A stretch of 64,000 nt of DNA from a bacterium (lineage in GTDB: Bacteria > Desulfobacterota > JAPLJL01). The stretch's first letter is position 1; every line of letters begins with the position of its first letter. This document shows, in pieces, positions 16,604 to 25,066 of this stretch. The stretch covers positions 1 through 64,000 of the forward strand of contig JAQTNV010000010.1 in NCBI GenBank assembly GCA_028713675.1. The letters are read 5' to 3'. A model generated the notes under the pieces. That model was not told the origin of the DNA, did no database searches, and saw only the letters and a program-made list of their open reading frames with translations. A program made the translations under genes and the position numbers.

Positions 16604-19027
16604 ATGAATCAGATGCCCAAAAAATTACACCGGCTCGCGTTTTTCCTGATTTTCCTCCTGTCCTGTTCCCGGGACGGGGTCTTGACCTTGACCACTCCCG
16701 TCCCCCTGAATGAATCCATCCCCGGGGATGAAATCCGTTTCGGAAAAATCATTTCGGATTCGGAACTGGTCCCCGGTCCCGGGGCCACCGGCTGGTTCGG
16801 TGATTTCAAGCTTTACAATTCCCGGGTCGGTTTCATCCTCCAGGGCAACCTGACCCCCCCCGACCGGCGCCTGCTTCCCGGAACCATTATCGACGCGGGC
16901 TGGGCCGAACCGGGGGCGCTTCCCTCCGGAGATCTTCTCTTCGGCCTTACCCCCTGGCTCGAGGATTCACCGGCGCGCGTGGGAAAAATCGAATTCCAGG
17001 ATGGGGCGGGTCAGGGCCGGGCCACGGTTACCGGAAGGCTGGAACCGCAAAATCTTGATTACCAGGCCACTTATGCCCTTTACCCCGGCGATGACCCGCG
17101 GGGCCGGGGCCTTCTAATCAAAACCACCATCTCGAACCCCGGCTCTTCCCCCCAGACCGTCAATCCGGGAGACTGGATTTCGTTCGGGGGAAAACTCGGC
17201 CTGCAGGTTCTGGATTTTCCCGGCGGGCACAAACTTCTGGCCGCGATCGGGCCGCGAATATCCTATCTTTATGTACCTACCGGGCTGGACATCAGCTCCC
17301 TGGAAATGACCCCGGGCGGGGCCGGGATCCATTTCCCGGAAACAACCCTGGCCCCCGGGGAATCCTGGACCGGCACCCGCTGGCTTCTGATCAGCCGCCA
17401 TGGGCTTCTGGAAGCGAATCCCATCCTTCCCAACCTCCTCGGTTTCTCCCCGGGAACCCTGCGGGTCCTGATCCCGAACGTGCAGGCGCAGGAAGATCTT
17501 TCCGTGAAAATATTCAGCCCCCCGGATGTTCTGAATGGCATCTGGGCTCCCGACCAGGAGGGAAATCTTTCGGCCCAGGTTCCGGCCGGTTCCTACCGGG
17601 TTAAAATCGAAAGCCCGGGCCTGGAGGATTATTATTTCCCGTCTCCTGTTACCGTCTCCGCCGGCGCCGAAAAATCGATCACGGTCACGCTCCCGGAGCC
17701 TTCCCGGGCGCGGTTCCAGATCTGGGAGGAAAACAACGGCGGCTATGCCACCGGCCCTTCCCCCGCGAAATTATGTTTCCAGAACCTGCGCCGGCCGGAA
17801 ATCGTCGTGCGCGCCGTCACCGCGACCGGTTCGGGCGAAACCCTTCTGCCGCCGGGGATTTACGAGGTTTCCGCGAGCCGGGGGACGGAATACTCCCTGA
17901 AGCGGTTCCGATTTGGGCTCCAGCCGGGGGAAACCTTTGCCTTTCACGCTGCCCTCAGGAAGGTTCTGAATAACGATGGCTACTACTCCTTCGACCCCCG
18001 CCAGCGCACCGGCCGCTCCGCCCAGGGCAATCTGGGCCGCGAGGACTGGCTGAAAGACAACCTGGCGGAGGGCCTTTCCCTCTTGACCCCGGTTGATATC
18101 AACGCCGTCACCCAGATCTCTTCCTCCGATTTCCTTCCGGGTTATTCCGCTTCGGCCTCTTCCCTGACCGGCCTGGAGATCCTCCCGGAAACCGGGCCTC
18201 CGTTTCTGCTCTTCCCCGCCGTTTTCGACCGTCTCTCCGGCTGGGGCGGGGCTCCCCTGGCGGACGATCCGGAAACCATCTGGGAGATTTACCCGGCTTA
18301 CTCCCGGCCCCGTCTCCTGGGGGCCACTCCCGAGTCCCTGGCATACCTGGTTCCTTCCTCCGATCCCGTCACCGCGCCGGTCCGGTTGGAATTCCCTCTC
18401 GATTTCGTCGAGATTTCCGATGCCGCGCCTGACCTCAACCGCTGGTTCGCCCTGCTCAATTCAGGATACCTGGTCACCGCCGTCGGCGGATCCGGAGCTG
18501 GCAGTGTCGAAGAAGGGATCGGATTCCCCCGGACATTGATCCCCCGGGAAACCGGCTCATCCGATCCGGAAACCGATCTGGTGAACGCGATCAGGACCCG
18601 GAAGGCCCTGGTCTCGGCCGGGCCGCGCCTCCGGATGCGGGCGGATTATTACGGCTTCGATTCCGCCGCCTTTATTTCCGACACCAGCGGCGATATCGAT
18701 CTTGAGATCGAGCTGGAAAGCCCGGTCTGGACCCCGGTTTCCGAGCTGATCATCTTCGGCAACGGGCAGCCCCTGCAAACCATCCCCGTGGATTTTTCCG
18801 CCGCTGTCAGCTTGGGAGGCCATCGTTTCTCCCAGCATTACTACCTCAACCTGCCGCTCGCAAAGGACACCTGGTTTGTCGCCCTGGTCCGGGGACAGGA
18901 TTCGCTCGCGCCCGTTTACCCCGGTCATCCTTTCGCTTTCACCAACCCGATTTGGGTGGACGCTGACGGGGTGGACCGGGACGGCGACGGGCGTCTTTTC
19001 GACGCCCTGAACTCTCCTCTCCCATAG
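16604..19027 (+). CDS. Predicted lipoprotein with degenerate PHP (CehA/McbA-like) domain
   Basis: 807 residues from ATG 16604. A short lipoprotein signal ends with lipobox LLSC. Residues ~25-290 are a beta-rich domain, followed by a carboxypeptidase-regulatory-like fold (about 300-380). The C-terminal half resembles CehA/McbA-family PHP metallohydrolases: SAQGNLGREDWLKDNLAEG, WFALLNSGYLVTAVGGSGAG, GFPRTLI, and a C-terminal beta domain (LVNAIRTRKALVSAGPRLRM, then FGNGQPLQ). However, the metal-binding His/Asp positions appear replaced: the first DLHxH-like motif is DPRQRTG, DHN is DIN, and SDSH is SGAG. If the comparison is right it is a catalytically inactive, surface-exposed binding or scaffold protein. 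Family assignment by eye, moderate. Confidence 0.65.
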   Translation: MNQMPKKLHRLAFFLIFLLSCSRDGVLTLTTPVPLNESIPGDEIRFGKIISDSELVPGPGATGWFGDFKLYNSRVGFILQGNLTPPDRRLLPGTIIDAGWAEPGALPSGDLLFGLTPWLEDSPARVGKIEFQDGAGQGRATVTGRLEPQNLDYQATYALYPGDDPRGRGLLIKTTISNPGSSPQTVNPGDWISFGGKLGLQVLDFPGGHKLLAAIGPRISYLYVPTGLDISSLEMTPGGAGIHFPETTLAPGESWTGTRWLLISRHGLLEANPILPNLLGFSPGTLRVLIPNVQAQEDLSVKIFSPPDVLNGIWAPDQEGNLSAQVPAGSYRVKIESPGLEDYYFPSPVTVSAGAEKSITVTLPEPSRARFQIWEENNGGYATGPSPAKLCFQNLRRPEIVVRAVTATGSGETLLPPGIYEVSASRGTEYSLKRFRFGLQPGETFAFHAALRKVLNNDGYYSFDPRQRTGRSAQGNLGREDWLKDNLAEGLSLLTPVDINAVTQISSSDFLPGYSASASSLTGLEILPETGPPFLLFPAVFDRLSGWGGAPLADDPETIWEIYPAYSRPRLLGATPESLAYLVPSSDPVTAPVRLEFPLDFVEISDAAPDLNRWFALLNSGYLVTAVGGSGAGSVEEGIGFPRTLIPRETGSSDPETDLVNAIRTRKALVSAGPRLRMRADYYGFDSAAFISDTSGDIDLEIELESPVWTPVSELIIFGNGQPLQTIPVDFSAAVSLGGHRFSQHYYLNLPLAKDTWFVALVRGQDSLAPVYPGHPFAFTNPIWVDADGVDRDGDGRLFDALNSPLP

Positions 19028-19035
19028 ATCATTCA

Positions 19036-19300
19036 TTCCTCATTTTTGTCATCCCTGTTTCTTTTTTTGTCATCCCTGCGAAAGCAGGGATCCAGAACAA
19101 TTTTTTCAAGATTCCCGCATCCCTCCCCTCCGGCCTGTAGGCCCTACGGGCTGGAAGCGGGGCAGTAGGCCCTGCCGGGCCGGAGGCCACATCCTCCCCC
19201 TCCCCGCCTTTGACGGAGCAAGCTAAGGGGGAGGGAGTAATTAATGCGTTTCTTGCCTCTCTCGCTCTCTCGCTCTCTCGCTCGTCTCGCCTTTCTATTT
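19036..19300. repeat. Repeat-filled intergenic region
   Basis: GTCATCCCTGCGAAAGCAGGGATCCAG (19066-19093), a TAGGCCCTACGGGC / TAGGCCCTGCCGGGCC pair (19138-19187), a CCCTCCCC...GGGGGAGGG element (19196-19235), and three CTCTCGCT octamers (19259-19282). No gene is evident in this 310-bp gap. Confidence 0.75.
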
Positions 19301-19337
19301 GCATCGGTACGATGGACTCTGATATTAGTTGATAATC

Positions 19338-20573
19338 ATGTCCTCATCCGATTACCCCGTTGTGATCGTCGGGGCCGGCCCGGCCGGCTCGGCCGCCGCC
19401 CTCACCCTGGCCCGGAAGGGCCTCCGTCCCCTGCTGGCGGAGCGCTTCACCTTCCCCCGCGAGAAGGTCTGCGGAGACGGGCTTACATTCCGCTCGCTTT
19501 CCATTCTGAAAGAGCTGAATCTTTATGACCGGATTTCCTCCTGTCCCTCCGCCCTTCCGGTTAAAGAAGCCCGGGCGGTCACGGCAGAGAAAACTGTCTT
19601 CGCCGGTCCGATCCCCACTCTCCCGGACGGGTCGGTCGGTTTTATCTCCATCCCCCGGCGCGAGCTCGATCAGATTCTCGCCCGGGCCGCGTCCGAGGCC
19701 GGAGCGGAGCTTGCGGAAAATTTCTCAGTCTCGGCCGTTCGAAGAAACGGCGGGACCATGGAAGTGACCGGAAATCATAAAGGCCGGGAGAAAACCATCA
19801 GAACCAACCTGGTCATCGGCGCGGACGGGGCCCAGTCTATCGTCTCCCGGCAGGCCGGGCTTTACCGCCTTCGGCCCCGTTTCTGCGAGGTGTCCATCAG
19901 AGCTTATTTCACCGATCTGGATGAACCGGTCAGATGGCTGGAGCTTTATTACGATAAAAGGGTCATCCCCGGCTTCGCCTGGCTCTTTCCCCTGGCGGGC
20001 GGCATCGCGAACATCGGGATCGGGATCCGGATGGACCATCTGAAAAACCGGTCCCTGAAAAACCTTTACCGGGAATTCATCTCCGATTACCCGCCGCTGA
20101 AGAAAAGACTGAAAAAAGCAAAAATGCTCGATCATCCCCGGGGGACCCTGATCCCCGGCTACGGACAGTCGGGAAAAATATTTTCAGACGGCGTCCTGCT
20201 CGCGGGTGATGCCGCCTCCCTGTCCGACCCCCTGGTGGGCGAAGGAGTCGGCGAGGCCCTCTTAAGCGGGGTCGCGGCCGGGGAGACCGCGGCCCGGGCC
20301 GTTTCGGCCGGCGATTTTTCCGGGTCTTTCCTCAGGCAGTATCAAAAAGAAATCCGCCGGCGCCTGAATCCAGACTTCCGGTTCGCCCCCCTTTTCCAGA
20401 ACTGGCCCCAGATCCACAAGGCCGCGGCCGCCATGATGCTCCGCGCGGAAAGGGACCCGGATTTCGGCCGGATCATGATCGGCATGGCTTCCGGGGCCAT
20501 TTCCAAACGCGAAATCGCCCGGTGGGATTTCCTGGCCCCGACGGTGATGGGATATTGGGGAAGAAAGAAATAG
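19338..20573 (+). CDS. Geranylgeranyl reductase family FAD oxidoreductase
   Basis: 411 residues from ATG 19338. FAD-binding Rossmann motif VVIVGAGPAGSAAALTLARKG at the start; EKVCGDGLTFRSL is the family Cys motif (normally KPCGGGL); GADGAQSIVSRQAG and the second FAD motif GVLLAGDAASLSDPLVGEGVGEAL follow. The family saturates polyprenyl chains of lipids or quinones, or acts on related hydrophobic substrates; the actual substrate is unknown. Standing alone between repeat-rich gaps, no Shine-Dalgarno before the ATG. Confidence 0.9.
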   Translation: MSSSDYPVVIVGAGPAGSAAALTLARKGLRPLLAERFTFPREKVCGDGLTFRSLSILKELNLYDRISSCPSALPVKEARAVTAEKTVFAGPIPTLPDGSVGFISIPRRELDQILARAASEAGAELAENFSVSAVRRNGGTMEVTGNHKGREKTIRTNLVIGADGAQSIVSRQAGLYRLRPRFCEVSIRAYFTDLDEPVRWLELYYDKRVIPGFAWLFPLAGGIANIGIGIRMDHLKNRSLKNLYREFISDYPPLKKRLKKAKMLDHPRGTLIPGYGQSGKIFSDGVLLAGDAASLSDPLVGEGVGEALLSGVAAGETAARAVSAGDFSGSFLRQYQKEIRRRLNPDFRFAPLFQNWPQIHKAAAAMMLRAERDPDFGRIMIGMASGAISKREIARWDFLAPTVMGYWGRKK

Positions 20574-20593
20574 TCCGAGATCCTAAGTCGATC

Positions 20594-20690
20594 TCGTCAT
20601 TGCGAGTGAGTTTTGCGAGCGAAGCAATCCCGGAAATTTAGATTGCTTCGTCATCCCGTTTTTGACGGGATTCCTCGCAATGACATTTTG
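20594..20690. repeat. Dispersed repeat (TCATTGCGAG...GAAGCAATC type)
   Basis: CGTCATTGCGAG, GCGAGCGAAGCAATCC, then GATTGCTTCGTC, TCCCG-TTTTTGA-CGGGA and CTCGCAATGAC. An extended imperfect inverted repeat of a type seen in many bacterial genomes; a partial copy is at 50229-50262. Confidence 0.85.
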
Positions 20691-20710
20691 TAACTTCCAA
20701 TCAAAATTCT

Positions 20711-20748
20711 AAAAACAAAACGGGCCGGTTCCGCCTGGAACCGGCCCG
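20711..20748 (-). terminator. Rho-independent terminator downstream of parA-like gene
   Basis: Perfect 12-bp stem CGGGCCGGTTCC / GGAACCGGCCCG with a 4-nt loop (20721-20748); on the minus strand it is followed by a TTTTGTTTTT run. Confidence 0.9.
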
Positions 20749-20834
20749 TGATTAATAGAATTATCCTTCGCTTTTCGTTAGCCCTTTTCCTTTTTTACCC
20801 TATCTCCCATCTCCAATCTTCTATCTCCCGGGAG

Positions 20835-20858
20835 CGCAGGCTGAAGCCTGCGGCTACC
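20835..20858 (+). repeat. Mini-hairpin repeat, CGCA-stem family
   Basis: CGCAGGC-TGAA-GCCTGCG-GCTACC, directly next to the parA stop codon. Confidence 0.8.
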
Positions 20859-20859
20859 A

Positions 20860-21627
20860 CTATTTCTTCCGATAGATTTCTTCCGCCAGGCTCCCGATCA
20901 TCAGCGCGCCCTTGGATGCGGGGTCGAACTCCCAGATCGTCTGGCCGTGGCTCTGGGCCTCATCGATCTTCACGCTATAGCCGATGACGGTCTTGGCCAC
21001 CCGCTCCTTGAAATGCTCCTTGAGCTTCCCGTGGATGGCTTCGGCGAGCAGGGTGTTGCGCCAAAAGGTAGCCACGAACATCGAAATCTGGAGATTGTCA
21101 GTAAGCGGGGAGAGGCGCGAGCGCACCAGGTCCACGGTCTCCACGATCTCGGCGCAGCCGTCCAGGGAAAGGTAGGTCAGCGCCACCGGCACGATCACCT
21201 CGTCGCAAGCGACCAGGGCGTTCAGGGTAAAAAGTCCCATGGAGGGAGGTGAATCAATGATCACGTAATCGAATCCGCGCAGTTCCTTGAGGCGGTTTCT
21301 GAGGAGAAGGTTCCGGTCCGGGAGCGTGGCGGCGGTGATGAAGAAATCCGCGAGGTTCTTGTTGGCGGCGATGATCTTTAAATTTTCGATCTTGGTCGGG
21401 AGGATCGCTTCTTTCAGGGGCAGATCGGGCTTGGTCATGAGCTCGAGAATCGTCACCGGCTGTTCCCGCACATTTATCCCCAGGGACTTCCCCACCTGTC
21501 CTTGCGGGTCCAGGTCAATGAGCAGCACCTGTTTTTTCTTCTTCAGCGCCAGGTAGGAGCCGACATTGACGACCAGGGTGGTTTTCCCGGTGCCGCCCTT
21601 CTCGTTCACGAAAGCAATCTTGCGCAA
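20860..21627 (-). CDS. ParA/Soj-family ATPase, orphan
   Basis: 255 residues from TTG 21627, chosen because AAGGGGG lies 9 nt upstream and the family begins LRKIAFVNEKGG. Deviant Walker A is KGGTGKTTL (signature Lys present), the switch region is LLIDLDPQGQVGKSLG, and Walker B is YVIIDSPPSMG. This places it with chromosomal/plasmid partition ATPases, which form DNA-bound dimers moved by a ParB-like partner. No parB or parS-like site is seen nearby, so it may be a stand-alone positioning ATPase rather than the main chromosome partition gene. Confidence 0.92.
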   Translation of the reverse strand: MRKIAFVNEKGGTGKTTLVVNVGSYLALKKKKQVLLIDLDPQGQVGKSLGINVREQPVTILELMTKPDLPLKEAILPTKIENLKIIAANKNLADFFITAATLPDRNLLLRNRLKELRGFDYVIIDSPPSMGLFTLNALVACDEVIVPVALTYLSLDGCAEIVETVDLVRSRLSPLTDNLQISMFVATFWRNTLLAEAIHGKLKEHFKERVAKTVIGYSVKIDEAQSHGQTIWEFDPASKGALMIGSLAEEIYRKK

Positions 21628-21689
21628 CTTAAACAACCCCCTTTTCAGAGTGATGAGACTGATTTTCCTCAATCTTAAAACAAATCACA

Positions 21690-21758
21690 AGTATTCAAAA
21701 GCTCAAAGGTCAAAGCTGAAAGTTCAAAGGTTAAAGCTCAACGCTCAACGGTTGAAAT
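21690..21758. repeat. Heptamer repeat array (GCTCAAA/GGTCAAA words)
   Basis: About nine 7-nt units: GCTCAAA, GGTCAAA, GCTGAAA, GTTCAAA, GGTTAAA, GCTCAAC x2, GGTTGAA. Same word family as at 41943-42040 and 48860-48895. Lies in the divergent parA / EF-like gap. Confidence 0.9.
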
Positions 21759-21881
21759 CTTTATTTCGGAAGCATAAAGTAAAGATATCCATTCAAGTAA
21801 AAAGTAAGAAGTGTTAACCGGAAAAACTAAATAAACCAAAGAAATCAGAAAAACTTATATTCATAAAGGAAGGAGAAAAAA

Positions 21882-22133
21882 ATGGCGGAGGAAAAAATCG
21901 GGGATGTGGAAAAATTCTTCGGCAAGATCTCGGTCGCGATGATCAAGCTCTCGGCCCCTCTCAAGGTGGGCGACACGATCAAGTTCAAGGGTCACACCAC
22001 CGATGTCACCCAGACGGTTGACTCGATGCAGATGGCGAACCAAGCCATCCCGGAGGCCAAGGCGGGCGACGACGTCGGGCTCAAGACCAAAGACAAGGTC
22101 CGGCCCGGGGACACGGTGTATAAAGTAACGTAG
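21882..22133 (+). CDS. Translation elongation factor-like small protein (EF-Tu domain 2 fold)
   Basis: 83 residues, with AAGGAAGGAG before the ATG. The sequence is a single beta-barrel of the EF-Tu domain-2 type: KFFGKISVAMIKLSAPLKVGD, IKFKGHTTDV, QTVDSMQ and AGDDVGLKTKDKVRPGD match the domain-2 strands that usually follow a GTPase domain, but there is no GTPase here. Such stand-alone proteins are annotated as translation elongation factor-like in archaea and many uncultured bacteria; the role is unknown. Well expressed by the look of its ribosome site. Confidence 0.88.
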   Translation: MAEEKIGDVEKFFGKISVAMIKLSAPLKVGDTIKFKGHTTDVTQTVDSMQMANQAIPEAKAGDDVGLKTKDKVRPGDTVYKVT

Positions 22134-22134
22134 A

Positions 22135-22352
22135 CCGTAGGCGGTAGACGGCATACCGGGGAAAGCCAGAAGCCCTTTCTCGCGCCTTACGCCTTACCCC
22201 TCACGCCTTATGTGTGGTTTCGTTGGGCTTGAGAAAAGAAGCCCCTGCCGATTAAATTTTCTCATATAATTCATTCGTTATCATTTGTCATTCCTGCGAA
22301 AGCAGGAATCCAGGAAAAATATCTGGATCCCGCATCAAGTGCGGGATGACGT
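22135..22352. repeat. Heptamer words and a dispersed bipartite inverted repeat
   Basis: GCCTTAC/GCCTTAT words at 22183-22211 and GTCATTCCTGCGAAAGCAGGAATCCAGG ... CTGGATCCCGCATCAAGTGCGGGATGAC at 22288-22350. No gene in this gap. Confidence 0.75.
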
Positions 22353-22370
22353 AATTGCGGAAAATCGGTT

Positions 22371-24980
22371 TTGGCTTTAAAGAAAAAATATTTTCTATTT
22401 GTCCTCATCCTGGTCTTTTCCGCCTTCTCTTGTGGTGGGGGAAATCAGACCACCGTTGAGCTCGGAACCGTCCGGGTGGAAGTCACGAAAAAACCCCCGA
22501 AGCTTCGTTTCCTTGATTCCCAGGACCGGCTGATCGCCGAGACCCAGCCGGGAATAATCGAGCTCGCCCAGGTCGAGGAACAATACAAATGGTTCCAGGG
22601 CAATCTCGGCGTAGCCCGAACTACCAAATCCATGATCGACCTTTCGGAAGGATCCCTGAAAATCAAGGAGGAAGGCGACGTTCTCGAACTAACCCTCTCT
22701 GATAATTCCGGACATCAAGTGGCCACCCTTAAACTCCAAAACGGGCCTCGCTATAACACGATCAGTAGTATCATGCCTTACGGACCAGGGTCACAAGACA
22801 CACTGAAAATGGAGTTTTCCACCCTGGCCGCGGAAAATCCCTCCACCGATGAAATCAACGAGGTCCATTTTCTATTCGTCTGCCAGCCGGGCGAAGGTTT
22901 TTACGGTCTTGGGGGTCAGTCCGACAAGTCCGAGCACCGCGGCGAGACTGTCCCCATCCGGTCGACCGAACAAGGCATCCTGAAGGATGCCGGTCTGCGC
23001 GAGGATGATATTTCCCTGGTGGGAAGGGGTCACATTCACGACGCCTACTTCCCCCTGCCTTACGTGGTGGTGCATAAAACGGACGCGGAACCCCGGACCC
23101 ATGGCTGGCTCCTGGATACCATTTCCCGAAGCCGTTTCCTGCTTTGCTCAGAGGATCCAGACCGTCTGGAAATCCAGGCCCGTCTGGCCCGGTTTTTAGG
23201 GGAGAGTCTTCTGACGTTATACCCCGCCGCTGATCTCTACCTTCTGCCAGGACCCGATCCCAAGAGTGTGGTCGGTCAATATACCGCCATCGAGGGACTG
23301 CCCCTGCCCCTGCCCCGCTGGGCCTTCGGCCCCTGGGTAGCCATTAAAGGCGAGCCCCTGGACGTGGCGGCCCAGCTGGAATCTCTACGGACATTCGATA
23401 TCCCCGCCACCGCCATCTGGGACCAGGACTTCCAGGAATACGATCACCCCGACCTGTCCGTGCTAGTGGACAGGGCTCACGCTCTCGGCTTCCGACTCCT
23501 GACCTATTTCAACACCTTCCTTCATACCGACGTGCCAGCGCACCTGGATGCCATTAATTCCGGCTACTCGGTCAAAACCGAAGCCGGAGACCCGTACATG
23601 TTTCTCCAGGTCTCCCAAGAGAGCTCGCTGGTCGATTTTTCGAACTCAAAAGGGATGGCGTGGATGTTCGATCACCTGAAGGAAGCCTGGAATCTGGGAA
23701 TAGACGGCTGGATGGCCGACTACGGGGAATGGGTGGCTCCCGATATGGTCTTTAAAGGTGTAGAAACTAATTTTCATACCAGCGGGATGGAAAATTATTA
23801 CTCTTTCTTCTGGGCCGGGATAAACGACGCGGTCCTCCGCGATGCCCATCCGAACGACTCGGGAAATTATCTTTTCTTCAGCCGCTCCGGCTACCTGGGC
23901 TCCAACCGCTACCTCCGCGTAACCTGGCCTGGAGACCAGGTTACGAGCTTTGACCAGTATGATGGCCTGCCGAGCGTCATCCCCTATGGGACCAGCCTGG
24001 GGCTTTCCGGGGTCAGCGCCTTCGGGCCGGACATCGCCGGCTACACCCCCATCGCCGCCCCGCCTTCCACCAAGGAACTATATTTCCGCTGGACCGAGCT
24101 AGGCGCCTTCATGCCCGTGATGCGTACCCACCGCGGCTTCGACTACGAGCGTAACTGGAACTGGAACAAGGACCTCGACACCATCGCCCTTTTCCGGCGC
24201 TACGCGCTTTTACACCTGCGGATGGCTCCTTACCTCGAGGCGCTCCACCAGGAGGCAACCGAAACCGGCATCCCCGCCATCCGCCACCTGATGCTTGAAT
24301 TCCCCGCCTGGACCGGGGTGGCCGAAAGTCATTATGAATGGATGCTCGGTCCTTCCCTCGTCGTCGCCCCGGTGATCGAGGCAGGCGCGCTCACCCGGAC
24401 GCTCCGCCTGCCCCCGGGGACCTGGTATGACCTTTTCACCGGCAAACGCTATGAAGGCGATTCCGAATTCACGGTTGACGCCCCGCTGGATTCCATCCCG
24501 GTCTTCCTGCGGGCCGGGGGCATCGTGCCCCTCCTCGACGAGCGGGTCCGCGGGGCCGAGCCCGGCCCGGACGCCCCCGAGCGGATCGCGGCCTCGGATA
24601 TCGAGGATGAGCGCCTGGAGATCTGGATCGGGAGCTTCAGCGCCTCTGAAGCGATCCCGCCTGAGGCGGTGAGCGGCTCCGGACAGTTCACGCTTCTGGA
24701 TGGGACGTCGATCACGCTGGAGGAAGATTCGACCCTTCCCGCCAATTCAGGGATAAATGAGGAAGGGACTGTCCTGGCCGTTTGTCCGACCGGGACCGAT
24801 CCCTGGGATTCGGACTGCTTCCAGGAAACCGACTCGGGTCAAATTTTGGTGGCGGCCCGCACCGGGCCGGGCGAAATTACCTTCGGCGGGGGATCCACCA
24901 ATGGAATCGGGGTAAGAATCACCCTTTCGGGCGGCCCCTCTGGAAGGAGATATAAAATCCGGATTTTCCGGGGAATTTAA
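22371..24980 (+). CDS. Glycoside hydrolase family 31 lipoprotein (alpha-glycosidase)
   Basis: 869 residues from TTG 22371 (MALKKKY). Lipobox AFSC followed by GGG, so probably an outer-membrane or periplasmic lipoprotein. N-terminal beta-sandwich to about residue 300, then the GH31 (beta/alpha)8 barrel. The catalytic nucleophile is Asp450 in GWMADYGEW and the acid/base Asp522 in WPGDQ within SRSGYLGSNRY. C-terminal beta domains have RLPPGTWYDLFTG and VFLRAGGIVPL, typical of the family. These motifs are closest to the YihQ-like branch, but the sulfonate-recognising Arg/Trp stretch of sulfoquinovosidases is not present after IWDQDFQ. An alpha-glucosidase or alpha-xylosidase acting on imported oligosaccharides is more likely. 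Confidence 0.93.
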   Translation: MALKKKYFLFVLILVFSAFSCGGGNQTTVELGTVRVEVTKKPPKLRFLDSQDRLIAETQPGIIELAQVEEQYKWFQGNLGVARTTKSMIDLSEGSLKIKEEGDVLELTLSDNSGHQVATLKLQNGPRYNTISSIMPYGPGSQDTLKMEFSTLAAENPSTDEINEVHFLFVCQPGEGFYGLGGQSDKSEHRGETVPIRSTEQGILKDAGLREDDISLVGRGHIHDAYFPLPYVVVHKTDAEPRTHGWLLDTISRSRFLLCSEDPDRLEIQARLARFLGESLLTLYPAADLYLLPGPDPKSVVGQYTAIEGLPLPLPRWAFGPWVAIKGEPLDVAAQLESLRTFDIPATAIWDQDFQEYDHPDLSVLVDRAHALGFRLLTYFNTFLHTDVPAHLDAINSGYSVKTEAGDPYMFLQVSQESSLVDFSNSKGMAWMFDHLKEAWNLGIDGWMADYGEWVAPDMVFKGVETNFHTSGMENYYSFFWAGINDAVLRDAHPNDSGNYLFFSRSGYLGSNRYLRVTWPGDQVTSFDQYDGLPSVIPYGTSLGLSGVSAFGPDIAGYTPIAAPPSTKELYFRWTELGAFMPVMRTHRGFDYERNWNWNKDLDTIALFRRYALLHLRMAPYLEALHQEATETGIPAIRHLMLEFPAWTGVAESHYEWMLGPSLVVAPVIEAGALTRTLRLPPGTWYDLFTGKRYEGDSEFTVDAPLDSIPVFLRAGGIVPLLDERVRGAEPGPDAPERIAASDIEDERLEIWIGSFSASEAIPPEAVSGSGQFTLLDGTSITLEEDSTLPANSGINEEGTVLAVCPTGTDPWDSDCFQETDSGQILVAARTGPGEITFGGGSTNGIGVRITLSGGPSGRRYKIRIFRGI

Positions 24981-25066
24981 GCCCCGGCGCCACTTCCTTC
25001 CAATACCGAATTTATTCACTATTTATTCACTTGCAAACTCTTTCTATTTGTTATATCAAGCCTGTG

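Noticed and set aside
22371-24980. Sulfoquinovosidase
   Set aside because: Lacks the sulfonate-binding stretch despite YihQ-like catalytic motifs.
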